From GCA-002712045 sp028112705 (lineage in GTDB: Bacteria > Pseudomonadota > Alphaproteobacteria > Rhodobacterales > Rhodobacteraceae): a DNA stretch of 64,000 bases. A program made the translations under genes and the position numbers. The stretch spans positions 1-64,000 of the forward strand of contig JAOGYN010000001.1 of assembly GCA_028112705.1 (NCBI GenBank). The letters are read 5' to 3'. The notes under the pieces were generated by a model, which searched no databases, was not told the origin of the DNA, and saw only the letters and a program-made list of their open reading frames with translations. Shown piece after piece: positions 1 through 8,401 of this stretch; the first letter of the stretch is position 1; each line of letters opens with the position of its first letter.

Positions 1-1
1 T

Positions 2-208
2 GCTTTGCCTGTTAATTTATCTGGAGGCCTTAAAGCTAAGGGGCATCCGGTAGGAGCTACTGGTGTTTCTATGCATGCTTTGACTTCAGCTCAGCTAACA
101 GGAACAGCCGGATTGATGCAGAAAAAAGATGCAAATATTGGTTGTATTTTTAATATGGGTGGCTCTGGAGTTGCAAACTATTGTTCTATTCTAGAAGCTG
201 CCAAATAG
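2..208 (+). CDS. Thiolase / acetyl-CoA acetyltransferase, C-terminal end (partial)
   Basis: The gene enters from the left edge, so only about the last 68 residues are visible. They contain the C-terminal thiolase block GGLKAKGHPVGATGVSM, in which the GHP histidine is catalytic, followed by CIFNMGGSGVANY, the place of the second-cysteine loop. The wording (GGLKAKGHPVGATG) is closer to SCP-x-type thiolases and acetyl-CoA acetyltransferases than to the FadA/AtoB GGAIALGHP form. Such enzymes cleave or condense 3-ketoacyl-CoA in the cytoplasm. The stop is TAG at 206-208. Substrate range cannot be judged from this fragment. The next gene is convergent. Confidence 0.85.
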   Translation, partial: ALPVNLSGGLKAKGHPVGATGVSMHALTSAQLTGTAGLMQKKDANIGCIFNMGGSGVANYCSILEAAK

Positions 209-250
209 TATATAACAATACATATCAAGACCAATTATCACATACGATAC

Positions 251-733
251 TTATAAAAGCAGCTCTTCAACAATGGGGTAGTATCTAGTCGCTTCTTTTA
301 TTAAGGAGTTTGCTGTGAGGGCCTTAACACTATAAACTTCACATTCATTGTTATATTTTGATTTAATTCTATTTAACAATTGATCAAAATCACCATCACC
401 TGAAACTAATACAATAATATCTGAAGTTTCTGCCATTTCCATGATATCAATTGCTATACCAACATCCCAGTCTGCTTTAGCGGTACCATCCATGCGAGTA
501 ATATACGGTTTTAGTTTAACACTAAAACCAATTGCCCGAAGGATGTTTTGAAATTCAGTTTGTTTTTGGTCATTGCGGTAAGTAGCGTAAGCAATAGCAT
601 TAATCACTTTTCTGTTTTTGGTGACTAGCGACCAGAATTTATTATAATCAAAGTTTCGTTTATAAGTTTGCCGTGATGTATAGTATACGTTTTGAACGTC
701 TACAAAAATTGATACTGTTTTTTGTTCAGACAT
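251..733 (-). CDS. NYN domain protein, LabA/DUF88 family
   Basis: A 160-residue single-domain protein of the NYN (PIN-like) nuclease fold. Acidic metal-binding positions are visible: D12 in the first strand (FVDVQN), D88/D90 with D96 in the middle (KADWDVGIAIDIME), and D113/D115 in the SGDGDFDQLL motif. Members of this family are predicted or shown metal-dependent RNases; the cyanobacterial namesake LabA acts in clock output, a role that should not be transferred here. The gene stands alone between the thiolase (convergent) and the guaA group, and starts with ATG. The substrate RNA is unknown. Confidence 0.85.
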   Translation of the reverse strand: MSEQKTVSIFVDVQNVYYTSRQTYKRNFDYNKFWSLVTKNRKVINAIAYATYRNDQKQTEFQNILRAIGFSVKLKPYITRMDGTAKADWDVGIAIDIMEMAETSDIIVLVSGDGDFDQLLNRIKSKYNNECEVYSVKALTANSLIKEATRYYPIVEELLL

Positions 734-795
734 GGATAGAGTGTTTCATATCAATATTATTCCCTTTGAATAAAATTTAGGTTACCTACAATTTT

Positions 796-894
796 TTATT
801 TTATAAGGCTTTGATTTGCAAAAAAGATTTTCTTGTCTTTACCATTCCAACTTGTTTGACACTCCCACTCAATAGTTTCTACGCTGTAAGTCAT
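796..894 (-). CDS. Possible 32-residue small protein with a GuaA-like tail motif
   Basis: A short frame (ATG, 32 codons, TAA) downstream of the 64-residue gene on the same strand. Its N-terminus reads MTYSVETIEWE, which resembles the C-terminal end of GuaA in this window (VTYDITSKPPGTIEWE). At the DNA level 17 of 20 bases around TIEWE match the end of guaA. It could be a tiny gene, a decayed fragment of a duplicated guaA 3' end, or chance. No strong ribosome-binding site is seen (AAAGAAA about 10 bases upstream). Confidence 0.25.
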   Translation of the reverse strand: MTYSVETIEWECQTSWNGKDKKIFFANQSLIK

Positions 895-939
895 TGATAT
901 ATTTCTTTATTTTTAGACTCTATAACATTTATGTAACTT

Positions 940-1134
940 TTAGGTGAAGTATTTTTCATAATAATTTTCACGCTCAGACTTCAACATTCCTGCGGTATCA
1001 TCCACAAACTTATTTCTGTCATCTCTTGTTTTAAAAACCCAAATACATACAGTGTCCTTGCTATGATAAATCGCCTTTAGTTCATCGTTAATATCACATA
1101 CACTTTGTGGTATATCTACTTGAATACAAATCAT
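940..1134 (-). CDS. Small hypothetical protein downstream of guaA
   Basis: A 64-residue soluble protein beginning at ATG 1134, only 6 bases after the guaA stop and on the same strand, so most likely co-transcribed and perhaps translationally coupled. It is charged, with an Asp/Glu/Lys-rich C-terminal half and aromatic residues near the end, and has no signal peptide or membrane segment. I do not recognise the family. The pattern of a short strand (VCIWVFKT) followed by an amphipathic helix could fit a small alpha/beta fold of the dimeric-barrel kind, but this is speculative. Confidence 0.55.
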   Translation of the reverse strand: MICIQVDIPQSVCDINDELKAIYHSKDTVCIWVFKTRDDRNKFVDDTAGMLKSERENYYEKYFT

Positions 1135-1140
1135 TTTAAT

Positions 1141-2703
1141 TTACTCCCACTCTATAGTTCCTGGTGGTTTTGATGTAATGTCGTATGTTACTCGATTAAT
1201 ACCTTTAACCTCATTTACAATTCTGGTTGCGGTTTGACTTAAGAAGTCATGAGAGAAAGGATAATAATCTGCGGTCATTCCATCCACGGATGTGACCGCT
1301 CTTAATGCACAAGCAAAATCGTATGTTCTGCCATCTCCCATTACTCCAACAGTGCGAACTGGAAGAATAACTACAAAAGCTTGCCAGATTTCATCGTATA
1401 GATTGTGTTTTTTAATTTGGTCGATGTACACTGCATCTGCCTGGCGTAAAATATCTAATTTTTGTTGAGTAATCGCTCCTGGGCACCTAATCGCCAAACC
1501 TGGACCTGGAAAGGGATGCCTTCCAATGAAGCTTTCTGGGATGCCTAGCTCTCGTCCTAGTGCCCGTACTTCATCTTTAAATAACTCTCGCAACGGCTCT
1601 ACTAACTTTAGTCCCATTTTTTTTGGTAACCCACCAACATTATGATGTGATTTTATAGTTGAAGAAGGGCCACCACTAAAAGACACTGACTCAATTACAT
1701 CTGGATACAGGGTGCCTTGTGCTAGAAAATCTACGTTTTCAATTTGGGAAGCATATTTTTGAAATACATCAATAAATAGTTTGCCAATTTTTTTCCTTTT
1801 TTCCTCGGGGTCGGATTTTCCTTTTAGTTCGTTTAGGAAAAGATTTTTTTCATCTGCATGAATTAATTTAATATTGTAGTTATCCCTGAACATAGAGACT
1901 ACTTCGTCAGCCTCGTTCGACCTCAATAAGCCATTATCAACAAATATACAGGTAAGTTGGTCACCAATGGCTAGATGTAACAATATGGCTGTCACAGAAC
2001 TATCAACTCCTCCTGACAATCCACAGATAACTTTTTTATCGCCGATCTGTTTTTTAATTTTTTCTATAGCTTGGCTTTGGTATTTTGACATATTCCAGTC
2101 ACCGGTAAACCCAGATAATTTTACAAAATTCTTGAATAAGAGTTTTCCATGTGGAGTGTGATGCACCTCTGGATGAAATTGAACGGCAAAAAACCGTTTT
2201 TTTTCGTCACCGATAATGGCATAAGGTGCGTTAGGAGAGGTTGCATATACATTAAATCCAGGAGCGATCTCACTTACATGATCACCGTGTGACATCCAAA
2301 CTTGTTCTTCATTTTTCTGGAACCAGCCTTCTAATAAATCACATTTATCACCACTTTTTGATACGAAAGCACGACCAAACTCTGAAGTGTTTACACCACG
2401 CTCTACTTTACCTCCTAAACACTGCATCATTATCTGTTGACCATAACATATTCCTAGGATTGGGATATCTAGATCAAATACAATAGCCGGTGGTTTTGGA
2501 TGGTTATCATCCAGTACACTTGCAGGTCCTCCCGACAATATCACGGCTTTTGGTGCAAAATCTTTTAGAAATGTTTCGTTTACTTTGTTGAAAGCATGTA
2601 TTTCGCAGTAAACACTCAATTCACGTAATCGGCGAGCGATTAATTGAGTAACTTGAGATCCAAAATCAATAATTAGCAGTTTTTGATGAGGAGTTTTTAC
2701 CAT
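1141..2703 (-). CDS. guaA: GMP synthase (glutamine-hydrolysing)
   Basis: Converts XMP to GMP using ATP and glutamine, the last step of guanine nucleotide synthesis. At 520 residues it is full length. The N-terminal class-I glutamine amidotransferase domain shows the nucleophile motif GICYGQQ and the HPEVHHTPHG catalytic histidine region. The central ATP pyrophosphatase domain has the P-loop SGGVDSSV. The C-terminal dimerisation domain ends in the family-typical KPPGTIEWE. The start is ATG at 2703. It is divergent from the MttB-like gene across 203 bases, with one or two tiny frames directly downstream. No riboswitch is evident upstream. Confidence 0.98.
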   Translation of the reverse strand: MVKTPHQKLLIIDFGSQVTQLIARRLRELSVYCEIHAFNKVNETFLKDFAPKAVILSGGPASVLDDNHPKPPAIVFDLDIPILGICYGQQIMMQCLGGKVERGVNTSEFGRAFVSKSGDKCDLLEGWFQKNEEQVWMSHGDHVSEIAPGFNVYATSPNAPYAIIGDEKKRFFAVQFHPEVHHTPHGKLLFKNFVKLSGFTGDWNMSKYQSQAIEKIKKQIGDKKVICGLSGGVDSSVTAILLHLAIGDQLTCIFVDNGLLRSNEADEVVSMFRDNYNIKLIHADEKNLFLNELKGKSDPEEKRKKIGKLFIDVFQKYASQIENVDFLAQGTLYPDVIESVSFSGGPSSTIKSHHNVGGLPKKMGLKLVEPLRELFKDEVRALGRELGIPESFIGRHPFPGPGLAIRCPGAITQQKLDILRQADAVYIDQIKKHNLYDEIWQAFVVILPVRTVGVMGDGRTYDFACALRAVTSVDGMTADYYPFSHDFLSQTATRIVNEVKGINRVTYDITSKPPGTIEWE

Positions 2704-2906
2704 AGTTACGGGTTAATGATACAGTTGTGAGAATTCAAGGATTTAAAGTAATATTGTGTAGTTTAAAATTTTCATGTCGTTTTATGCTCAAACGTGGCGA
2801 AAATACCCTTACGGTTTTTAACTTTTATATTACATATACATTACGTTAATTTTTTAAATAATATGACCTGGTATTGTTAAATATTTCTATAACTAAGGAT
2901 TGATTT

Positions 2907-4454
2907 ATGTCTGAAGCAAGTGGCCGACGTCGTGGAAAAGGTGGCGGAGCAGCTCGTAGAGCCGAAAGAACGGCAGTAGTCATTGAGACTGCCAAATATA
3001 TAGAGCGAAAAATTCCAAATTTTGAAATTCTAAATGAAGAAGCATTGCAAATAATTGAAACAAATGCTGAGATTATTTTAGAAGAAATAGGTGTGAGTTT
3101 TGTTGATAATCCAACCGCTTTAGAAAGATGGAAGGAGGCTGGTGCGGACGTAGATTTCGAACTTGAACGAGTTCGTATACCCAAGGGGTTAGCTCGTAAT
3201 TTAATAAAGACAGCACCATCTGAATATATCCAGCACGCTCGTAATCCAGAAAAGAATGTTCGTATCGGTGGAAATTCTTTAGTTCTAGCACCAGTATATG
3301 GTCCACCATTCGTTAGAGATATGGAGGGAGGACGTCGTTATGCTACCATGGAGGATTTTAATAATTTTGTTAAATTAGGCTATATGTCAAAATGGTTACA
3401 TCATTCTGGGGGAACTGTGTGTGAACCAACTGATGTGGCTGTAAATAAGCGCCATTTAGATATGCTGTTTGCTCACATGACTTTAACCGATAAGCCCTTT
3501 ATGGGATCTGTTACGGAACCTAGTCGTGCACAAGATAGTGTTGATATGGCTAAAATATTGTTTGGAAATAATTTTGTAGAGGAAAACACAGTTATGACGA
3601 GTTTAATCAATATAAACTCTCCCATGACATTTGATTCAATAATGATAGGTGCAATGGAAAATTTTGCTAGGCATAACCAAGCATGTATCGTTTCTCCATT
3701 TATTGTTGGCGGGGCTATGGCTCCAGTTTCTGTAGCTGGCACTTTAACACAAGTACTTGCTGAGGTACTTGCAGGTGTTGCGTATAATCAAATTATTCGT
3801 CCTGGCGCTCCAGTCATATTTGGGGCTTTTGTAACATCCATTGATATGAATTCTGGAGCACCAACTTTTGGAACTCCAGAAGCAACAAAGATATTGCAAG
3901 GTGCCGGTCAACTAGCTAGGCGCCTGAAACTTCCTTTTCGTTCTGGTGGAGGTTTATGTGGTTCTAAATTGCCAGATGCGCAAGCTGCATACGAAACAGC
4001 TAACACACTTAATGCCGCACTTCTTGGTGGAGTTAACTTTATGTTGCATGCATGTGGTTGGTTAGAAGGAGGTTTGGTCTCCTCATATGAGAAATTTGTA
4101 ATGGATGCTGACCAGTTAGGTATTCTTCATTCCTTAGCTTCAGGTATTGACATGAGTGAAAATGGCCAAGCTATTGGTGCTATAAGAGAAGTTGCTCCTG
4201 GTGGGCATTACTTGGGATGTGAGCACACTCAAGCCAATTTTAAGGATGCGTTCTGGCGTTCCGAAGTGCTGGATTATAAACCCTTTGAGACATGGCTCGA
4301 AGATGGTGCTAAAGATACAATGTCACTTGCGGCAGATAGGGTTAAAGTTCAATTATCTAATTATCAAAAACCTTCGATTGATATTGCTATTGAAGAAGCG
4401 CTAAATGAATTTGTTACAAAGAAAAAAGCTTCTGTTCCAGATTCGTTCGTTTAA
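2907..4454 (+). CDS. Trimethylamine methyltransferase (MttB) superfamily protein, non-pyrrolysine type
   Basis: A 515-residue member of the MttB/COG5598 family of corrinoid-dependent methyltransferases, which move a methyl group from a methylated amine or betaine to a cobalamin-binding protein. The true archaeal MttB carries pyrrolysine encoded by an internal TAG. This frame is continuous, so it belongs to the non-Pyl branch (MtgB-like glycine betaine methyltransferases and many marine alphaproteobacterial proteins of unproven substrate). The first 25 residues are Gly/Arg/Lys-rich (RRRGKGGGAARRAER), an addition to the TIM-barrel core. It ends 3 bases before the convergent hydrolase. No corrinoid protein is next to it; a RACo-like activator lies 10 kb away. 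The substrate is not predictable from sequence alone. Confidence 0.88.
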   Translation: MSEASGRRRGKGGGAARRAERTAVVIETAKYIERKIPNFEILNEEALQIIETNAEIILEEIGVSFVDNPTALERWKEAGADVDFELERVRIPKGLARNLIKTAPSEYIQHARNPEKNVRIGGNSLVLAPVYGPPFVRDMEGGRRYATMEDFNNFVKLGYMSKWLHHSGGTVCEPTDVAVNKRHLDMLFAHMTLTDKPFMGSVTEPSRAQDSVDMAKILFGNNFVEENTVMTSLININSPMTFDSIMIGAMENFARHNQACIVSPFIVGGAMAPVSVAGTLTQVLAEVLAGVAYNQIIRPGAPVIFGAFVTSIDMNSGAPTFGTPEATKILQGAGQLARRLKLPFRSGGGLCGSKLPDAQAAYETANTLNAALLGGVNFMLHACGWLEGGLVSSYEKFVMDADQLGILHSLASGIDMSENGQAIGAIREVAPGGHYLGCEHTQANFKDAFWRSEVLDYKPFETWLEDGAKDTMSLAADRVKVQLSNYQKPSIDIAIEEALNEFVTKKKASVPDSFV

Positions 4455-4457
4455 TAT

Positions 4458-5111
4458 CTATCTAGTATTTTCTGTTAAACGTCTTTCCACATAGCCATCG
4501 ACCGTGCCTAACAATGTATCCATGTGAGGGCCTTGAAAAAAATGATCCGCACCGTCGACAACCTCTTGAGTTATTGTTATACCCTTTTGCTCATGTAGCT
4601 TTTCCGCCAAGCCCAGTACATCATTGGGTGGTGCAACTCTATCGCTTGATCCATTGATAATTAAGCCTGATGCTGGGCATGGAGCAAGAAAACTAAAATC
4701 ATACATATTTGCTGGAGGGGATACTGATATGAAGCCAGAAATCTCGGGACGACGCATCAATAACTGCATCCCAATCCAAGCTCCAAAAGAAAATCCGACA
4801 ACCCAACAGTGTTTTGTATTTGGATTGTGTGCTTGGAGGTAATCTAAAGCAGCAGCAGCATCTGACAATTCTCCCACTCCTTGGTCAAATTCCCCTTGAC
4901 TGCGTCCTACTCCGCGAAAGTTAAATCTCATAACGTTGAAACCCATTTTGTGGAAGCAGTAATGCAGATTATAAACTACCCTGTTATTCATTGTTCCACC
5001 AAATTGTGGATGTGGATGGAGAATTAGAGCAATTGGTGAATCTTTTTCTCTTTGAGGGTGGTAACGCCCTTCTAATCGACCTTCTGGACCAGCAAATAAT
5101 ATTTCAGGCAT
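4458..5111 (-). CDS. Alpha/beta hydrolase (COG2945-like)
   Basis: A 217-residue cytoplasmic alpha/beta-hydrolase. The HPHPQFGGTMNN motif near residue 32 is typical of the COG2945/YsgA-like family. The nucleophile elbow is GFSFGAW with Ser108, an acid is likely in the SSDRVAPP segment, and the histidine in GADHFFQG completes the triad. The start is ATG at 5111. It is divergent from the IscR-like gene; the shared 157-base gap holds the palindrome listed at 5185-5199. The natural substrate is unknown for the family. Confidence 0.85.
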   Translation of the reverse strand: MPEILFAGPEGRLEGRYHPQREKDSPIALILHPHPQFGGTMNNRVVYNLHYCFHKMGFNVMRFNFRGVGRSQGEFDQGVGELSDAAAALDYLQAHNPNTKHCWVVGFSFGAWIGMQLLMRRPEISGFISVSPPANMYDFSFLAPCPASGLIINGSSDRVAPPNDVLGLAEKLHEQKGITITQEVVDGADHFFQGPHMDTLLGTVDGYVERRLTENTR

Positions 5112-5184
5112 ATTAAAATCCTACTGTTTAGTGCTAAATTATAAAATGTCTTCATTGACTGAATCATTTATACAATCTAGAATG

Positions 5185-5199
5185 TTTCTAAACTAGAAA
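5185..5199. promoter_or_regulatory. Perfect palindrome, candidate operator
   Basis: TTTCTA-AAC-TAGAAA is a perfect 6-3-6 inverted repeat, with related TCTAGA and ATCTAG words on both sides. It lies 69 bases upstream of the preferred IscR-like start and 73 bases upstream of the divergent hydrolase start. The position and symmetry fit a dimeric-repressor site, plausibly autoregulation by the Rrf2 protein. It does not match the E. coli IscR type I or II consensus that I know, so the binding protein is inference. Confidence 0.45.
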
Positions 5200-5268
5200 G
5201 TATCTAGTTATTTAGGTTAGCAGTTAAGGCGTTGTTTTGCTGACGTCAACTGAAAGGTGCAGCAGGGT

Positions 5269-5730
5269 ATGAAACTTAGTACAAAAGGTAGATATGCAAT
5301 GATTGCCTTAACAGACCTGGCAAATCCAAAAAATAGTAATGTTTCAACGTTATCTGATATATCTAAGAGGCAAAATATTTCATTAGCATATCTTGAGCAA
5401 TTATTCGTAAAATTGCGTAGGGCAGGTATAGTGTTGTCAATTAGAGGACCTGGTGGTGGCTATTCATTAAATAAATCTGCTGATGCGATACGGATATCAG
5501 AAATTTTGTCAGCCGTTGATGAAACTATGGATGCACTTACAAAAGGAGCAGGTGCCTCGCCAGTTGTTGGATGCAGTAAAGAACAGTCTCTAACTAATAG
5601 ATTATGGGAAGGTTTATCGGCACATGTTTATGTGTATCTACATCAGACAAGATTATCAGATGTAATTGATAATCAACTTTCTCCCTGTCCAGCAGTTCCA
5701 AATCTCCTCGAGGTGGTAGATGCCGCTTAA
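5269..5730 (+). CDS. iscR: Rrf2 family regulator, IscR-like, head of the SUF operon
   Basis: A winged-helix Rrf2 transcription factor of 153 residues. I chose ATG 5269 because IscR proteins begin MKLSTKGRYA; a GTG at 5257 would add four residues (MQQG). The DNA-binding helix region (ISLAYLEQLFVKLRRAGIVLSIRGPGGGY) is standard. E. coli IscR binds a [2Fe-2S] cluster through Cys92, Cys98 and Cys104. Here that region has one cysteine (C102), and a second cysteine (C140) occurs near the C-terminus. A similarly reduced cysteine set is known in Rhodobacter IscR. It precedes the cysteine desulfurase by 90 bases and probably senses cluster or iron status for the operon. Confidence 0.88.
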   Translation: MKLSTKGRYAMIALTDLANPKNSNVSTLSDISKRQNISLAYLEQLFVKLRRAGIVLSIRGPGGGYSLNKSADAIRISEILSAVDETMDALTKGAGASPVVGCSKEQSLTNRLWEGLSAHVYVYLHQTRLSDVIDNQLSPCPAVPNLLEVVDAA

Positions 5731-5820
5731 GTACAATAATAATCAAATTATTTTTTAATAAATTCGTTTAATATTTGTTAAATATAGCTGATTTTAATAT
5801 TAAAAGAAGTTGGATGCAGT

Positions 5821-6867
5821 GTGAACAAAAGAGCATATTTTGACTGGAACGCCACGGCTCCTCTTAAAGCAGAGGCAAGAACTGCGATGATATCAGTTAT
5901 GAGTAACTTAGGTAATCCTTCATCAATACATACTGAAGGACGCGCGGCAAAAGCGATAATTGATACTGCAAGAATGCAATTAGCTGAAGCCTTTGGTGCG
6001 AGTAACTCTGATATAATTTTCACATCAGGAGCAACTGAAGCAGCAACTCTTGCACTTAATTCAAAAAATATCAAATGTTCAAAAGTAGAGCATCCATGTA
6101 TTTCGTCGCATTGTGAAAACTCGTTAACAGTCGATGCTAGTGGCAAGATTTTAATATCAGATTTAGAAATTTCTAGTATACAGTCTGCGAATAGTGAAAC
6201 AGGAATTTTACAAGATATTCCAGCTGGTATTTATTTGTCAGATTTTGTTCAATCGTTCTGTAAGATTTCAATTGCATTTGAGTGGACAGGAGCGATGCGG
6301 GGAATACTTTCTGCTCATAAGATTGGTGGCCCCAAAGGAGTGGGTGCCCTCGTTGTAAGATCAGGCACTGAGGTATCGGATATGTTTGGTGGTGGAGGGC
6401 AAGAAATGGGACGCAGGTCTGGAACTGAAAATGTAATTGGAATAGCTGGTTTTGGAGCTGCTGTATCCGCAGCAAATCGAGATTTAGAAAATGGAGTTTG
6501 GGAAGAAGTATCTAACTTACGAGATTTACTTGAAGAAGGTATTGAAGCGTCAGCTTCTGACACTATCTTCATTGGGAGAGATGTTGATAGACTACCGAAT
6601 ACTTCATGTATAAGTATCCCTGGATGGTCTGGTGAAACAGCAGTTATGCAGTTGGACTTGGCTGGGTTTGCCATTAGCTCCGGATCGGCTTGTTCATCTG
6701 GATCAGTAAGTAGGAGTGAAGTGTTGAATTCATTAGGATATGACGACGTTACTGCAGGAAGTGCTATAAGAGTGTCACTTGGTCCGTATAATACAGAAGA
6801 AGAAGTTTTAAACTTTGTTGATGTTTGGAGCAATTTCTATAAAAAATTTAAAGCAAAAGTAGCTTGA
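5821..6867 (+). CDS. Cysteine desulfurase, NifS/IscS class
   Basis: A PLP enzyme that takes sulfur from cysteine as a persulfide and supplies it to the SUF scaffold. Visible residues are H91 (VEHPC, ring stacking), N124 with E126 in SANSETG, D141 and Q144, the Schiff-base lysine K167 in SAHKIGGPKG, and the persulfide cysteine C291 in SSGSACSSGS. At 348 residues it is shorter than IscS (about 400); the C-terminal IscU-docking tail of IscS is not obvious. It starts at GTG 5821 with AAGAAG upstream. It sits between the regulator and sufB, so it is probably the operon's sulfur donor, because no sufS or sufE follows sufD. Confidence 0.9.
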   Translation: MNKRAYFDWNATAPLKAEARTAMISVMSNLGNPSSIHTEGRAAKAIIDTARMQLAEAFGASNSDIIFTSGATEAATLALNSKNIKCSKVEHPCISSHCENSLTVDASGKILISDLEISSIQSANSETGILQDIPAGIYLSDFVQSFCKISIAFEWTGAMRGILSAHKIGGPKGVGALVVRSGTEVSDMFGGGGQEMGRRSGTENVIGIAGFGAAVSAANRDLENGVWEEVSNLRDLLEEGIEASASDTIFIGRDVDRLPNTSCISIPGWSGETAVMQLDLAGFAISSGSACSSGSVSRSEVLNSLGYDDVTAGSAIRVSLGPYNTEEEVLNFVDVWSNFYKKFKAKVA

Positions 6868-6880
6868 AAGGAAATAAATT

Positions 6881-8401
6881 ATGTCAAACACAGATACTTA
6901 TGAACGTGAAGGCGTAGATCAAGATACGGTTGAAGCCGTAAGAACTGTTGGTCAAAAATATAAGTATGGTTTTTCAACTGATATAGAAATGGAATATGCG
7001 CCAAAAGGTGTAAATGCGGATATTGTAAAGTTAATTTCAAAGAAAAATGATGAACCTTCATGGATGACGGATTGGCGATTATCTGCTCTGAAGAGATGGG
7101 AAAAACTTGTAGAACCTAATTGGGCTATGGTTAACTATCCAGAAATAGATTTTCAAGATATTCATTACTATGCAAAGCCAAAAAGTATGGAAAAAAAACC
7201 AAAGTCGCTAGCTGAAGTAGATCCTAAATTATTAGAAACATATGAGAAACTTGGAATTCCTTTAAAAGAACAGATAATTTTAGCTGGAGTTGAGGTTGGA
7301 GTAGATGGTACTCAAGAGCAACGAAAGGTTGCCGTAGACGCGGTTTTTGATAGTGTTTCGGTTGGCACCACTTTTAAGACAGAATTAAAAGCAGCGGGCG
7401 TCATATTTTGCTCAATTTCTGAGGCTATAAGGGAATACCCAGATCTTGTTAAAAAGTATCTTGGTAGTGTGGTTCCTCAATCTGACAATTATTATGCAAC
7501 ATTAAACGCTGCTGTTTTTACGGATGGATCGTTTGTATATGTCCCCCCTGGTGTTCGGTGTCCAATGGAATTGTCTACATATTTTAGAATAAACGCTGAG
7601 AATACTGGCCAATTTGAACGTACTTTAATAATAGCAGATAAAGGCTCTTACGTAAGTTATCTAGAAGGTTGTACTGCACCACAAAGAGACACCAACCAAT
7701 TGCATGCTGCAGTTGTAGAATTGGTGATTGAAGAAGACGCTGAAATTAAATACTCCACAGTGCAAAATTGGTATCCAGGAGATGAAAATGGAAAAGGTGG
7801 AATTTATAATTTTGTAACAAAGAGAGCGGATTGTCGTGGAGACCGAGCAAAAGTGATGTGGACCCAGGTTGAAACTGGTTCTGCAGTTACCTGGAAATAT
7901 CCATCCTGTATTTTGCGAGGAAATGAAAGCCAAGGTGAGTTTTATTCGATTGCTATTACAAATAATCATCAACAGGCAGATACTGGAACTAAAATGGTTC
8001 ATTTGGGACAAAACACAAAATCTCGAATTGTATCTAAAGGAATATCAGCTGGTTTTGCACAAAATACATATCGTGGTTTAGTGTCAATGCATCCCAAGGC
8101 AAAGAAATCACGTAATTTTACCCAGTGTGATAGCCTTTTAATTGGAGATAAATGTGGCGCGCATACAATTCCATACATAGAATGCAAGAATAATAGCTCT
8201 AGGATTGAACATGAAGCTACAACTTCGAAGGTAGATGATGATCAACTATTTTATTGCCATCAACGTGGAATAGGGGAAGAAGAAGCGGTAGCGTTAATAG
8301 TTAATGGATTTTGCAAGGATGTATTGCAAGCGCTTCCTATGGAGTTTGCGATGGAAGCACAGGCTTTGGTGGCTATTTCTTTGGAAGGATCAGTTGGATA
8401 A
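6881..8401 (+). CDS. sufB: Fe-S cluster assembly scaffold protein SufB
   Basis: A 506-residue SufB, part of the SufBC2D scaffold complex in the cytoplasm. Family signatures present include AVFTDGSFVYVPPGVRCPMELS, LEGCTAPQRD with the conserved cysteine, and the C-terminal IEHEATTSKVDDDQLFYCHQRG block carrying the cysteine thought to accept sulfur. The start is ATG 6881, preceded by GAAAGGAAAT (a good Shine-Dalgarno), 13 bases after the desulfurase stop. Its TAA stop shares a base with the ATG of the interrupted small frame that follows. Confidence 0.98.
   Translation: MSNTDTYEREGVDQDTVEAVRTVGQKYKYGFSTDIEMEYAPKGVNADIVKLISKKNDEPSWMTDWRLSALKRWEKLVEPNWAMVNYPEIDFQDIHYYAKPKSMEKKPKSLAEVDPKLLETYEKLGIPLKEQIILAGVEVGVDGTQEQRKVAVDAVFDSVSVGTTFKTELKAAGVIFCSISEAIREYPDLVKKYLGSVVPQSDNYYATLNAAVFTDGSFVYVPPGVRCPMELSTYFRINAENTGQFERTLIIADKGSYVSYLEGCTAPQRDTNQLHAAVVELVIEEDAEIKYSTVQNWYPGDENGKGGIYNFVTKRADCRGDRAKVMWTQVETGSAVTWKYPSCILRGNESQGEFYSIAITNNHQQADTGTKMVHLGQNTKSRIVSKGISAGFAQNTYRGLVSMHPKAKKSRNFTQCDSLLIGDKCGAHTIPYIECKNNSSRIEHEATTSKVDDDQLFYCHQRGIGEEEAVALIVNGFCKDVLQALPMEFAMEAQALVAISLEGSVG

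Noticed and set aside
2846..3184. Reverse-strand frame over the start of the MttB-like gene
   Set aside because: It is a Ser/Ala-rich translation with no family resemblance, overlapping the well-supported MttB-family reading frame.
5731..5820. Rho-independent terminator after the IscR-like gene
   Set aside because: The AATAAT/ATTATT stem is purely A-T and very short; it would not be stable, and the next gene continues the operon.
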